This document shows, piece by piece, positions 33,291 through 43,438 of a DNA stretch of 64,000 bases. The position numbers and the translations under genes are program-made. The stretch comes from JAHELQ01 sp965603365 (lineage in GTDB: Bacteria; Acidobacteriota; Aminicenantia; UBA2199): contig CBFDCR010000021.1 of the NCBI GenBank assembly GCA_965603365.1, positions 4,061 to 68,060 of the forward strand. Direction: 5' to 3'. Positions within the stretch are counted from its first letter, which is position 1. Every line of letters starts with the position of its first letter. The notes under the pieces were generated by a model. The model worked only from the letters and a program-made list of their open reading frames with translations. It had not been told where the DNA came from and made no database searches.

Positions 33291-35555
33291 TCACTTTAAA
33301 TAGAATTTAAAACGTCTAAAGGCCCGATTTTCCCCATAATCCTTGATGCGCACCGTTAAGATATTCTCCCCGGTCTTGCCATAGCGCAGATCTTCGATCA
33401 CAACGTGCCGCCAATCATAATCATACTCGCAGTCTATCTTTTTACCGTTTAAGGTAACCCGCAGGCTGCGATAATCTATGCCCTTTCCCTTATCACCGAT
33501 GCGCACCACCAGTCGTTTCAAATTTTTCAGATATTGGGTGCGCAGCCGGTTCAGGCTGATGACCGGCGGGAAAATATCCCGCATCAAGGCAAAGGTGCCC
33601 GAAGAGATGACCTTTGTCTGGAAAGTATCGGCACCATCCTCGAAGACGGTGTGGACGTACCCCCACCGCTTATGCCGAAAATCGTACTTGAAGATGCCCA
33701 CCTGCCGGGGATTTTCCACCTTTTTCCTGAACTTGTAGTAAACCAGGTCCAGGAAGGGGAAATGGGTGGGATAGAGGCTGACCTGGGGGGATAAAACCGG
33801 GAAATCGGAGTCGAAGTGTCTCTCTTCGGCGCAGAGCACCCTCGGCTCCCGCACCGAATGGGTGTGGAACTCCGCCTCGAACTCCCCCCACCTAAAAAGG
33901 CTTCGGCTCCCGTCCTGGAGGCGGATGAGCTTGAGATATTTTTGAATCTTCACCCCTTCGGCCCCGGGGCCGGAGACCGTAAAGGAGAGGACCAGGTCAC
34001 CGGCGGTGGCAACAGGCGGGGTGAAGCAAAAAAAGAGGCTCTCCTTCGTATAGTGGGGTTTCAGCGGCTGCGGCTCTCCGGCCGGCATGATCTCCAGGCT
34101 GATATATTCGGCCGGCCAACCAAAATCTTTGACCTCCACAAACACATCCTCCCGGTTGATGAAGACATCGATGGGGATATCCTTGATGTCGGTCAGGCGG
34201 TTCTCTTCATCATTCAGTATAAATCGCTGCCGGTAATAGACCACCCCCGCCTTCAAAAAGTTAAAATCCACGCCAGCCCCCCGGCGGGAGACACCGCTTA
34301 AGATGAGTTCTCTCCTTTGCGGAATTTCCGGATCCTTTAATTGACCGGAATAGAGCCGGCGGTTATCCCGGTCGTAAACCACAATGTCGAGGCCATCACA
34401 GCCTGGGGCGATCAATTGATCCACATACAACAAAACCCGGTCCTCCTCCTGCCGAACAGCGGAAACCGCCATCCGGGGCCGCTCCATTTTGTACCACTGG
34501 AGCAGGCCGGTGGAGACGTTATAGAGGTGATCTTTCACCTCGATCTTCAGTTGGTGGGCCCCAGGCTCCAGGCTCTCCAGCAGTTCCGACAGCGACAGGC
34601 GAAAATTTTCCAGCAGAAATCCCGCTTGAAAAAACAGGTTGTAAAAATAGCGGCCGCCGCCGGAATAGAACATGTCGTACACGAAGCCCAGTTGGTTGTT
34701 GTCTTCCCAGGCAAAGCGGTCAAAACGGGTATTAAAATAGGGTTTGCCATCGATGAAGGCAGAAATTTCGTACGGGGAGACCCGCTTGCCGGTATCGGCG
34801 GTATCCCGGGCATCCAGTACCATATCGAAGTTGCCCACCACCACCAGCGGTTTTTTAGCCACGTAGGTATGGCTGCGGTCAGCACTCTTCTTAAAGCGGA
34901 TCAATGTCTCCCCCACCCTGCCGTTGATCAGCGAATCCCCCCGGTTGCGCAGCAGCAGCCCAAACAACACCGGATGGTTTCGGTCCCGGCCGGGCCACTC
35001 CAGCAGGGGAAACGGATTGACGGCCCGGTAGTCGCTGTCCCGGAGTTCCATATGGAGATGGGGAAATCCCGACCCGGTTTCGCCGCTGTAGCCGATCAAT
35101 TCGCCCCGCTTTACCCCAATGGGATCCGGCAAAAAAAAGTTGCCGAAATATTTCTTGCCCCGGTACTGTTGCACCTTGCCGGCGATCTCCTCCACACTCT
35201 TACTAAACCGGTCCAGGTGAAAAAAATTGGCATGGCTGCCGTCCCGGTGTTTGATAAACACCCCCTTGCCGCTGCCCCGCTTGACCTGGCGAATCTTATA
35301 GATGTGGCCGTCGGCAATGGCATATACCGGATAGCCGGTCTTGCGGAAGGTTCGCAAATCGATACCGGCATGAAAATGGTTGCCCCGAAACTCCTGGAAG
35401 GCAGAGCTGTAACCGTTGTAGACATCCAGCGGCCAGCGATATTTCCCCGCCGTCTCCTCCGCCCCCGCCGGGCCCAAAATGACACCCCCCAACACCACCA
35501 TAAACCACAAAATTTTACGTACACACACCATTGATTCCCAGAGTCTAAGAATCAT
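33291..35555 (-). CDS. M23 family metallopeptidase, large exported
   Basis: 754 residues. The signal peptide core lies at about 12-30 (KILWFMVVLGGVILG); a GTG or ATG a few codons downstream could be the true start. The peptidase domain (about 45-180) has HxxxD in NHFHAGID (His62, Asp66) and HLH at 166-168, the zinc ligands of LytM/M23 endopeptidases. About 570 residues of beta-rich, Ig-like modules follow. M23 enzymes cut peptide bridges of peptidoglycan. The C-terminal extension is much longer than in typical family members and probably places the enzyme at the envelope. Confidence 0.85.
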   Translation of the reverse strand: MILRLWESMVCVRKILWFMVVLGGVILGPAGAEETAGKYRWPLDVYNGYSSAFQEFRGNHFHAGIDLRTFRKTGYPVYAIADGHIYKIRQVKRGSGKGVFIKHRDGSHANFFHLDRFSKSVEEIAGKVQQYRGKKYFGNFFLPDPIGVKRGELIGYSGETGSGFPHLHMELRDSDYRAVNPFPLLEWPGRDRNHPVLFGLLLRNRGDSLINGRVGETLIRFKKSADRSHTYVAKKPLVVVGNFDMVLDARDTADTGKRVSPYEISAFIDGKPYFNTRFDRFAWEDNNQLGFVYDMFYSGGGRYFYNLFFQAGFLLENFRLSLSELLESLEPGAHQLKIEVKDHLYNVSTGLLQWYKMERPRMAVSAVRQEEDRVLLYVDQLIAPGCDGLDIVVYDRDNRRLYSGQLKDPEIPQRRELILSGVSRRGAGVDFNFLKAGVVYYRQRFILNDEENRLTDIKDIPIDVFINREDVFVEVKDFGWPAEYISLEIMPAGEPQPLKPHYTKESLFFCFTPPVATAGDLVLSFTVSGPGAEGVKIQKYLKLIRLQDGSRSLFRWGEFEAEFHTHSVREPRVLCAEERHFDSDFPVLSPQVSLYPTHFPFLDLVYYKFRKKVENPRQVGIFKYDFRHKRWGYVHTVFEDGADTFQTKVISSGTFALMRDIFPPVISLNRLRTQYLKNLKRLVVRIGDKGKGIDYRSLRVTLNGKKIDCEYDYDWRHVVIEDLRYGKTGENILTVRIKDYGENRAFRRFKFYLK

Positions 35556-35599
35556 ATCAATTCACCCCCCAAAAATCAAGACCAATATTTTTTATTCTT

Positions 35600-35628
35600 T
35601 TGAAAAAAGGAGGGGAATAATATATAAT
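35600..35628 (+). promoter_or_regulatory. promoter of the decayed AAA-ATPase gene
   Basis: TTGAAA, 17-bp spacer, TATAAT, 15 bases before the ATG at 35644. A GGCGGAG site at 35632-35638 follows. Confidence 0.5.
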
Positions 35629-35643
35629 GTGGGCGGAGTAACC

Positions 35644-37097
35644 ATGAGTGAAGAGGCTGTCAAACGAATACCCTATGGCCTGTCGGATTACGAAAAAATA
35701 CGGAAAGGGAACTACTATTATGTCGATAAAACCGGGTATCTGCGGGATATTGAAAGGGCAGGGGACTACCTCTTTTTCATCCGGCCCCGGCGGTTTGGCA
35801 AATCCCTGTTTGTCTCCATGATAGAGACCTATTATGACGTCGCCAGGAAAGATCAATTCGACTTTTTCTTCGACGGCACCGATATCCTTCGCCGCCCCAC
35901 CCCCCAACGCAGCGGTTTCCTGATCCTGACATTTAACTTTTCCGCGGTGGCACCGGCACCGGGCCATGTGGAACGCTCTTTTTTCGACTACGTGGTGGAA
36001 GTGGCCGACCGCTTCCTGTTTAAATACAAAGATCGCCTGACCCTCCACGACCCCCATCAATACACCGATGAGTTGAAGCAAAAAGCCACCGCCTCCGATG
36101 TGCTGCGCAGCCTGATTGGGCTGTGTGAAAAGAGCGGGCAGCAGCTCTATTTAATCATCGATGAATACGATAACTTCGCCAACACCATTTTGTCTACTTC
36201 GGGCAGCGGTGATTACTGGGACTTAACCCACGGGGAGAGTTTTTTCCGGACTTTCTTCAATGTGATTAAGAGCGGCACCACCGGCTCCGGCGCGGCTCTC
36301 TCCCGACTCTTTATCACCGGCGTGTCGCCGATTACCATGGACGACCTCACCAGCGGCTTCAATATCGGCAAGAGTATCTCCACCGATGCAGACTTCAACC
36401 CCATGCTGGGGTTTACTCATGACGATGTGACGGCCATGATCGACTATTACCGGCAGGCAGGAAGGATTCGCCATCAAACCCATGACCTCCTGGAACTCAT
36501 GAAACAGTGGTATAACCACTACGTTTTTTCAAGAAAGGCCTCGACTCCCCTGTTTAATGCGGACATGGTTCTCTACTTCCTGGATGAATACTTCAAGGAG
36601 CATGATCTGCCGGAGGAGTTGGTAGACCGCAATGTGCGCATCGATTACGACAAACTGCGGCATTTAATCACCGTGGACAAGAGGGGACAAAAGGAGGTGA
36701 ATGGGAATTTTTTGAAGTTGAGAGAGATCGTGGAGGAGGGGAAGGCCCGCTCAAAACTGGTGAAGGGGTTCCCCTTAGAGGAGATGGATTCTTCGGAAAA
36801 CTTCGTGTCCCTGCTGTTTTACCTGGGGCTGCTGACAATCAGCGGCGAAGAGGAGGGATTGGTGCAATTCCAGATCCCCAACCGCACCGCCAAAGCCCTC
36901 TACTATGATTACATCATCCGGGTGGGCAACGAAACCGGGAGGCAAAGGTGGCCCGGCTGAGAGAGGAGGCGGAGCAGCAATTAAAGCGGTATCACCAGGA
37001 CGAAAACCTGGCCCGCCGGCTGGGCAGCACCACCCTCATCAAACTGGTCTTAATTTTCAGCGCCACCGACTTAGAATACATCGGCGAGGTCCCCTAA
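35644..37097 (+). pseudogene. AAA-ATPase-like/PD-(D/E)xK protein with an internal deletion
   Basis: The first 438 codons are intact: the AAA-ATPase-like opening KRIPYGLSDYEKIRKGNYYYVDKT, RPRRFGKSLFVSM as the P-loop, and LIIDEYDNF as Walker B. The frame then ends at TGA 36958-36960. One base out of frame the bases up to 37097 encode EAKVARLREEAEQQLKRYHQ, then GSTTLIKLVLIF and a stop, which is the C-terminal end of the same family's nuclease domain. The PD-(D/E)xK core between the two parts (roughly 80-100 residues) is missing. The product, if made, would lack the nuclease. These genes are multi-copy and fast-evolving in many anaerobes. Confidence 0.85.
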
Positions 37098-37132
37098 CAC
37101 CATTAAAAGATACATTCTGAATTTTTCCCTTG

Positions 37133-37156
37133 AATACAACAAAATTTTGTTGTATT
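37133..37156. terminator. 24-base perfect palindrome between convergent genes
   Basis: AATACAACAAAA and its exact reverse complement with no spacer. It lies 36 bases after the pseudogene stop and 20 bases after the CoA-binding gene stop on the other strand. It may terminate both or bind a dimeric protein. Confidence 0.45.
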
Positions 37157-37175
37157 GGAGTGGGGGGGGTAGGGT

Positions 37176-37565
37176 TTAGAAAAGGAGGTCTCCCTGGGTG
37201 TCGGTGGTTTTCATGATGCAGTTGCGGACACTGAATTTCAGGGATTGCTGGGATTCCAGGAAGGCGACGATCTCGTCACTCTCGGCACCCGGCTGGAACC
37301 ACAGCCTGGTAAATCCCCGCTTTACCGCTTCCTTAGCCATGTTGATACCGGCAGAGGGGGGGACGACAAACACCAGTAAATCTATATCATCCGGCAGGTC
37401 ATCGATTCGTTGAACCACCGGCAATTCCTCTATCTCCTGTTGGGCCGGATTAACCGGCACCACCCGGTAACCTTTGGCCTGTAAATCCTTTAAGACGATA
37501 TTGCCGTACTTGGCCGGCTGACTGGAGGCCCCGATAATGGCAATCTTTTTAATTTCCTTGCTCAT
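37176..37565 (-). CDS. CoA-binding domain protein (YccU type)
   Basis: 129 residues with the Rossmann-type CoA-binding fold. IAIIGASSQPAKYGNIV is at the N-terminus, GYRVVPVNPAQQEI follows, then VFVVPPSAG and the C-terminal LWFQPGAESDE. Stand-alone forms bind CoA or nucleotide; their role is poorly known. A single gene, probably with its own promoter. Confidence 0.88.
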   Translation of the reverse strand: MSKEIKKIAIIGASSQPAKYGNIVLKDLQAKGYRVVPVNPAQQEIEELPVVQRIDDLPDDIDLLVFVVPPSAGINMAKEAVKRGFTRLWFQPGAESDEIVAFLESQQSLKFSVRNCIMKTTDTQGDLLF

Positions 37566-37612
37566 CGCCAGATTTTAACAAATTTCCCCTGCTTGTCAAA
37601 TCCGGATTCGAG

Positions 37613-39382
37613 CTAAATTACGTCACCATCCCGATTCTCTTTCTCTTGCTTTATTTTTCGCCTCGATTCGTTCCGTCGTCTCTCAAATTCCTTTTTAAGC
37701 TTAAAAAACTCCGACCGAAGTCCGGTCAGGTCTTCATCAAATTTCTCCCGCCGGCGGGCCAGCCTCTCTAAGGCCTTCTCGTAATGTGTCTGTGCCCTCT
37801 CCTTCATGCGGTCGATTTGTACTTTTAAGGCCTCCAATTCGGCGCCGGAGATCCGTCGGAGATTGGTTCTCAGTTCCTGTATATTGGACTTAAGCGCCTG
37901 GGCTTCTCGGCGCAGGGCATCGCCGGCATTGTCGTAGAATTCAACGGAAAACTGTTTTAAGTTATCCTTCAAACCGCGCCAATCAAAAAGATTAGCCTTC
38001 GTTTGAAGCGGCACCGCTTCAATTTTCCTGGTTTTCCCGTTCCTCTCCACCTCCAGGACAACGGCCTCCTTATCATCCAGGGCGTTTAACACCTGTCGCA
38101 AGTCGGAGATCAAGCGGATTTTTTGCCGGTTGGCTTTGACAATGATATCGCCCTCTTTGATACCTGCTTTTTCGGCGGCGCTGTCCCGGTGGACTTTCTT
38201 GACCCAGAGTCCGTATCCCGCCACCGCGCCGTATCTCTCTGCCAACTCCTTTACCACCCGCTTCACATCGACACCCAGTGTCCTGGAACCGCCCAAATAG
38301 AACACGAAATTCTCGATTTCCGGCAGCGTACCCCGGATTTCCGGAATATGGCGCAGCTCGGGCACCTTGACCCGGAAATCGCCAAAATCTTTAACCACAT
38401 ATTCCCTTTTTTCATTCAACTGGCCGATCTTAACCAGCACACTCTCCAGCTTTTTGCCCCGCTGGACCCCAAATTTAACCACCTCAGCGGGTACGGTGGC
38501 CCTCACGATCCGGGTCACGTCGGCGGGGCTGCCGATCTTCTCCTTATCGATGGAGATAATAATGTCTCCTTTCCTGATCCCGGCCCGGGATGCCGGCGAG
38601 CCGGCAGCCACATCGGTTACCGCCACCGCGCCCCCCTTCTCCGGGCTGGAGGCCAGATATATTCCCAACCAGCCCCGTTTAATCTGACCAAATTCTTTCA
38701 ACCGGGAGGTAATGTCCATCACCCTCTGAACCGGGATGGCGTAACAGAGATCCCTATTCCTGGCCTTGAGTCCCCGAAGAATGACTTCAGAGCGATTGTC
38801 CTGGAAGGAGAGATCCGGTGCCACGGCAAAACCAAAACTGCCCCGGATCACCGCCACCAGTTCACCCTTTTTATTCACCACCGCTCCGCCGGACGACCCG
38901 GGTGCCACCGGCGCATTCAATATCAACTCATCGGCGGAAACGCTGCTGACAATACCCTGAAAGATGGAAGGAAACTCCTGGTAAAAGACCCCCACCAGCG
39001 CGACCCAATCCCCCACCTCCAGGTGGGACGATTTTTTGATGGGAACCATTTTTTTATCGTTCAACTTTAACAATGTCAGGGAAGAAAATCGATCTGTCCC
39101 CTGCACCTTAGCGGAAAATTTCCGGTCATCCACAGTCCTCACATAGATATGGTCATAGGGATGGCGGATGACCAGGTTACTGGTCAACACCAGATCTCGA
39201 TCAATGGCAATGCCGGTGGCAATGTATTTCTTATGATTTTCGGAAACCACCTTGACGATGGAGGGGGAAACATGCTTCAGGACACCCTTTATCTCCCGTT
39301 CAAGCTCTTTTATGTTATCCTGGGAAACTACAAAACCCGATACGATCATCAATATAAGCAGTATAAATAAAATTCGTCTCAT
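37613..39382 (-). CDS. HtrA-like protein with two PDZ domains and a degraded catalytic triad
   Basis: 589 residues, with a signal peptide at 1-20. A trypsin-like domain (about 30-215) aligns with DegP-type enzymes. The usual catalytic His in TNNHVV is replaced (TSNLVI, so Leu), the usual Asp in SDxA is replaced (SSLTLL, so Ser), while the serine region GSSGGA is kept. Two PDZ domains follow (about 220-310 and 375-460), each with an AGI-x-KGD-type loop. A C-terminal charged coiled coil (about 500-589) ends the protein. It is probably a non-proteolytic scaffold or chaperone in the periplasm. The replacement is read from sequence; inactivity is inference. Confidence 0.82.
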   Translation of the reverse strand: MRRILFILLILMIVSGFVVSQDNIKELEREIKGVLKHVSPSIVKVVSENHKKYIATGIAIDRDLVLTSNLVIRHPYDHIYVRTVDDRKFSAKVQGTDRFSSLTLLKLNDKKMVPIKKSSHLEVGDWVALVGVFYQEFPSIFQGIVSSVSADELILNAPVAPGSSGGAVVNKKGELVAVIRGSFGFAVAPDLSFQDNRSEVILRGLKARNRDLCYAIPVQRVMDITSRLKEFGQIKRGWLGIYLASSPEKGGAVAVTDVAAGSPASRAGIRKGDIIISIDKEKIGSPADVTRIVRATVPAEVVKFGVQRGKKLESVLVKIGQLNEKREYVVKDFGDFRVKVPELRHIPEIRGTLPEIENFVFYLGGSRTLGVDVKRVVKELAERYGAVAGYGLWVKKVHRDSAAEKAGIKEGDIIVKANRQKIRLISDLRQVLNALDDKEAVVLEVERNGKTRKIEAVPLQTKANLFDWRGLKDNLKQFSVEFYDNAGDALRREAQALKSNIQELRTNLRRISGAELEALKVQIDRMKERAQTHYEKALERLARRREKFDEDLTGLRSEFFKLKKEFERRRNESRRKIKQEKENRDGDVI

Positions 39383-39445
39383 CGTTTACTCCTTTTTGGT
39401 CTCATGCCCTATAGATGCCGTTCAAAATAGAATAGTTTCATTTCG

Positions 39446-41263
39446 CTAATAATAATACCAGATACTCTTGTAATCTTCAGGATCCTCACCCAGGTCCTCA
39501 AGCCTCGATAGATAGGCTTTGATGCTCACATCCTTGTAAATATAGGAATCCACCCCCCGGATATTCTTCTCCCAGGGATGAAAGGCATAGACCCGGCGGC
39601 CGTCGGGCAAAATGGAGATGAATTCGTGATCCTGGCGGGATCTCATGTGGTTCTTACCCAGAAAAGGCACGTTGAAGACCGGCTCATCGGTGCGAAATAT
39701 TCCCGGCAGCACGCGGGCCTCTTCCCTTAACTCTTGCTGAATGCGGGCCACCGGTACGGCATAATCCATCATCTCCGCCTTTCCCTTCAGGTTGAAGAGA
39801 TAATAGGGGTCCACCCCGATCATCTTCAAGGCGATTCTCAAGGCCACCGTCTCAAAGCGCTTGCTGTTGGCAAAGGTAAACACCTGCTGGTTGTAAAACT
39901 TGATGCCCCGCAATCTCAAACGGTGGATCGCTTCGGCAGTCTCCCGGCAAATTTCATAGGGATGCTCGAAATGGGTCACCATATATATAAATCTTCTAAA
40001 AGGCTCATTATACTTAGCCAGGATCTCGATCAACCCATCATCAAGCCGCTGGGGTACGGTAATCGGCATGCGAGAGGCGATGCGGATGCTCTTTAAATGG
40101 TCGATCTCCGCCAACCGGGCCAGCAGATGATCCAATTTCTCGTTATCCAGGATGAGGGGGTCGCCGCCGGTTACCAGTATATCCATAATATGCCGGTGCC
40201 GGGATATCCATTTGATGGCCTTATCAATATCCTGACGGGAAACCTGGGCCGATTTGGCGAAGGGTGAGGTGATTTGCCAATTCCGCTGACAATAGACACA
40301 GATCTGGGGACAGGTCTCGTAGGGTTTCATGATACAGACCTTGACGTAGCGGCGGGTAATGTGCTCTACCGGTGAGGTATCGTGCTCCCGCATAAAATCA
40401 AAGGCGTGGGAACGGTCACTCTTGTGGGCTATCATGGCCTTGACATAACTCAAGGGCGGAAAGACCTGGCGCCGAACCGCGAAGTCATAACTACCGGGCT
40501 CCGGGTCCATCAGGTGGAGATAATGGGGGGTAATGCCGAACGGGATGTGATTATCAATGGCCAGCTTGATGGCCTTCTCCTGTTCGTTGGTGATTTTTAC
40601 CACCTGCAAAAGCCTCTCTAAGCCCTTCTTGTTTTTAACGACATTGCGGAATTGCCATCTATAATCGTTCCAGTCATCTTCGCTGGCGCCGAAGACGGCT
40701 AAGATTCTCTCTCTGTGCTCGGCTCTCCTCGCTTCGATTTCCGACCTGAGGCCGTGGGGATACCGTTCAATATAGAGGTCCATCTTGTCTCCCAGCACAT
40801 CCAAAAAATCCGAGCGCCTGACCCCCGCTTCGCGGCCCCGGTACTTTTCAAAATCCGGCGAAACCACCCCCTCCATCATATGGGAGGGATACACCCTGGC
40901 ACTTCCCTTCATGGCCCGGAAAAGGTGCTCAAATTCCTCGATAAAATCATCGGCCACCTCGCTGTCACCATCCCGGGCCGCCTCCCAGAGAAATTTAAGC
41001 GGCGAGGTCTGGGCAATCATCTCGCTGCGCTTGGAAAATAGATTCCTCAAGACCAGCAGGGCGTCCGCCAATAGGATGTAATCCCAGTTGGAAATTTCAA
41101 AATAATCGTTGCGAAAATTGACCTCCGTTGCCTCTAAATAAGTCATAATCTTTCTTCTGGCAGAACCCAGGGCCTTGCTCTCCTTTAAGAGGGAATAGAT
41201 ATCCGGCGCGATGTTCCAGCACCTTCGCCAGCGGGCAGATATATCTTTCATCATGTCGGTCAT
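39446..41263 (-). CDS. KamA family radical SAM aminomutase-like protein
   Basis: 605 residues, longer than the usual 400-470 of lysine 2,3-aminomutases. The radical SAM cluster is Cys318, Cys322 and Cys325 in TCPQICVYC. TGGDPL binds SAM further on, and the C-terminus (EARVLPGIFRTDEPVFNVPFLGK) keeps the region that holds PLP in this family. The roughly 280-residue N-terminal extension is not recognised. The enzyme should move an amino group on lysine, glutamate or a similar substrate. It stands alone between the HtrA-like gene and an OPT transporter. Confidence 0.85.
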   Translation of the reverse strand: MTDMMKDISARWRRCWNIAPDIYSLLKESKALGSARRKIMTYLEATEVNFRNDYFEISNWDYILLADALLVLRNLFSKRSEMIAQTSPLKFLWEAARDGDSEVADDFIEEFEHLFRAMKGSARVYPSHMMEGVVSPDFEKYRGREAGVRRSDFLDVLGDKMDLYIERYPHGLRSEIEARRAEHRERILAVFGASEDDWNDYRWQFRNVVKNKKGLERLLQVVKITNEQEKAIKLAIDNHIPFGITPHYLHLMDPEPGSYDFAVRRQVFPPLSYVKAMIAHKSDRSHAFDFMREHDTSPVEHITRRYVKVCIMKPYETCPQICVYCQRNWQITSPFAKSAQVSRQDIDKAIKWISRHRHIMDILVTGGDPLILDNEKLDHLLARLAEIDHLKSIRIASRMPITVPQRLDDGLIEILAKYNEPFRRFIYMVTHFEHPYEICRETAEAIHRLRLRGIKFYNQQVFTFANSKRFETVALRIALKMIGVDPYYLFNLKGKAEMMDYAVPVARIQQELREEARVLPGIFRTDEPVFNVPFLGKNHMRSRQDHEFISILPDGRRVYAFHPWEKNIRGVDSYIYKDVSIKAYLSRLEDLGEDPEDYKSIWYYY

Positions 41264-41396
41264 TACAGGTCTCCTGTTTCTCTCTACTATCTGATATATG
41301 AGATAACGCCGAGCGATTCATCGGGAAATCAAAAATGAATCACTTACGCCTATAAATATAGTATAAATTTGCCAAAAAATCAAATTTTTAATCACC

Positions 41397-43409
41397 CTAT
41401 AAAGCCGCCGGTTCATCGGGGTCACCAGCACTATCCAGCGGCGCTTTAACCAGCAGGTAACCCAGCCCCGCCATGACCAGCAGGCTGACCCAGTAGGGAG
41501 AACCCATCCACAATTTCGGCACCTTCACGTCAAACAAGACCAGGGCCGCAAATACCAGCCCCATCAGCGCCTCACCGGCGATTAAACCGGAAGCGATGAG
41601 CAGGCCCCGGTGACCCACCCGGGTTTTCTGATTTTCGTTGAACTTGCGCCTGGCTACAATCGTATCCACCAGCCAGCGAATCATACCGCCCACAAAAATA
41701 GCAGCCGCGGTCTCGAAGTGAAGATACATGCCCACACACACCAGCAGGGGACTCTTCACCCTCACCAGCATAAAAACGACGGCCATGGCCATGCCCACGA
41801 TAATCAAGGGCCAGACCATTTCGCCGCCGACGATTCCCTTAGCCAACCGGGCCATCAGGCCCGCTTCGGGAGCCGCCAGTTCCCGGCCGCCGAAGCCGCC
41901 TTGATAGCCTTCGACGGCCGCCCTGTTCAGATCTCCGGCATTCAAAATAAATAGGGGAATCCACATCACCAGTGCCGAAACGATCACCCCGATGAAGTCA
42001 GCCGCCTGCATCTTCCAGGGCGCAGCGCCCAGGATATGTCCTACTTTCAGATCCTGCAGCATCACACCGGCAGCAGCGGCCGCGACACAGACGACACCGG
42101 TTAGGGCCAGCACCATGATGACCCCTTCGCGGCCCCCGGTCCCCATCAAAACTATCAACAGGGCTGCCACCAGTAGGATTGAGATGGTCAAACCGGCAAT
42201 AGGGTTATGGGCTGAGCCGATTATGCCCACCAGGTAACCGGACACCCCGGCAAAGAAGAAACCGGCCATCAACATCACCACTGCGATTGCCAGGCTGGGC
42301 CCAAGCCCTTCGGCCGCAAAGCCCAGGCGCCACCAGTGCAGCCCAAAGGCGACCGCGGCCATGACCAGCAGGCCGGCAAAAACCGTCTTCATGTTAATGT
42401 CCCTATCGGTCTCAGGCAGTGCACTGCCGCCAGCAGTTGTCCTCTTGAAAGCGGCAACCAGTTTATTCCCCATGCCGAACAGGGTATAGGCAGCGCTCAC
42501 CAACAGGCCGCCGATGGCTATGGGTCGCACCAGGCTGCTAAAGACGATATGATCGGCGACAATCTCCCAGGTGAGTGTCACTTCCTTTCCCCCCAACACA
42601 AAAGGCGCGCCCAAAAAAGGGGCAAACTGGGGGGCCAAAACCAGCAAAAATAGAGGTACGAGCAATCCCCAGGCCAGGAAGCCGCCGGCAAAAATCAGGG
42701 CTGTTAGACGGGGGCCGATGAGGTAGCCTATCCCCAGAAAAGCCGGACTCAAACTGGGGGATTTCAGCACGAATCCGCCGGCGGTATTCACCCCTTTAAA
42801 ACCGGGGACGCCGTAGTTTGCCAATCCGCTGGCCGGGATGATTCGTTCGGCAAATCCCACAAAATGGGCCCAGGCCTTCTTGAGAATGCTAAAGTTGACC
42901 AAAAACTCGATCAAACCCCCGATTCCCACGGCGTAGAAGAGGTATCTAGCCCCAGGCCTACCGCCTCTACCGGCTTTATGAATTTCAGCGGCCGCCGCCG
43001 ACTCGGGGAAGGGCAATTCCCGGTCTTCCACCATCGACCGCCGCAGCAGGGTGGCAAACAATACACCCGCCACACCCCCCACCAGTAAAATGACGGTGGA
43101 TTGCCAATAGCCGGAAAAGCTGCCGAAAAAATCGTTAGACCATACGCCGGCAATCAAAAAGGCGGGCAGGATAAATATGGCGCCGACAGCCACCGACACG
43201 CCGATAGAGCCGATGGTTCGGGCTATATTTTCCTCAAGGATAGTGCTGTGCTTAAACAATCGCAGCAGTGCCATTCCCAGTACGGCCGCCGGAAAGGTGG
43301 CCCCGATGATCAGGCCAGCCTTAAGCCCCAGGTAGACAGTGGCGGCGCCAAATATCACCGCCAACACCAGACCCACCAGCATGGTTCTTAAGGTAAACTC
43401 TCTGTTCAT
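41397..43409 (-). CDS. OPT family oligopeptide transporter, copy A
   Basis: 670 residues with about 14-16 transmembrane helices. Typical OPT features are GAATVYLGLKAGLIIGATFPA at the N-terminus, EENIARTIGS, LPFPESAAAAEIHKA and NPIAGLTISILLVAAL. The family imports small peptides or metal chelates using the proton or sodium gradient. Copy B on the other strand at 44617 is about the same length and shares every one of these motifs, so the two are paralogues. The pair flanks a RelB/YafQ unit. Confidence 0.9.
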   Translation of the reverse strand: MNREFTLRTMLVGLVLAVIFGAATVYLGLKAGLIIGATFPAAVLGMALLRLFKHSTILEENIARTIGSIGVSVAVGAIFILPAFLIAGVWSNDFFGSFSGYWQSTVILLVGGVAGVLFATLLRRSMVEDRELPFPESAAAAEIHKAGRGGRPGARYLFYAVGIGGLIEFLVNFSILKKAWAHFVGFAERIIPASGLANYGVPGFKGVNTAGGFVLKSPSLSPAFLGIGYLIGPRLTALIFAGGFLAWGLLVPLFLLVLAPQFAPFLGAPFVLGGKEVTLTWEIVADHIVFSSLVRPIAIGGLLVSAAYTLFGMGNKLVAAFKRTTAGGSALPETDRDINMKTVFAGLLVMAAVAFGLHWWRLGFAAEGLGPSLAIAVVMLMAGFFFAGVSGYLVGIIGSAHNPIAGLTISILLVAALLIVLMGTGGREGVIMVLALTGVVCVAAAAAGVMLQDLKVGHILGAAPWKMQAADFIGVIVSALVMWIPLFILNAGDLNRAAVEGYQGGFGGRELAAPEAGLMARLAKGIVGGEMVWPLIIVGMAMAVVFMLVRVKSPLLVCVGMYLHFETAAAIFVGGMIRWLVDTIVARRKFNENQKTRVGHRGLLIASGLIAGEALMGLVFAALVLFDVKVPKLWMGSPYWVSLLVMAGLGYLLVKAPLDSAGDPDEPAAL

Positions 43410-43438
43410 GGCCGACTCCTCTCGTTAGTCGCTTTGAT

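Noticed and set aside
34341..35534. Long plus-strand open frame opposite the M23 peptidase (397 codons)
   Set aside because: It is antisense to conserved zinc-ligand motifs and has the biased composition of a shadow frame.
39446..41263. Radical SAM maturase for the cysteine peptides
   Set aside because: The motif order and C-terminus are those of amino-acid aminomutases, there is no SPASM domain, and it is far from both peptide genes.
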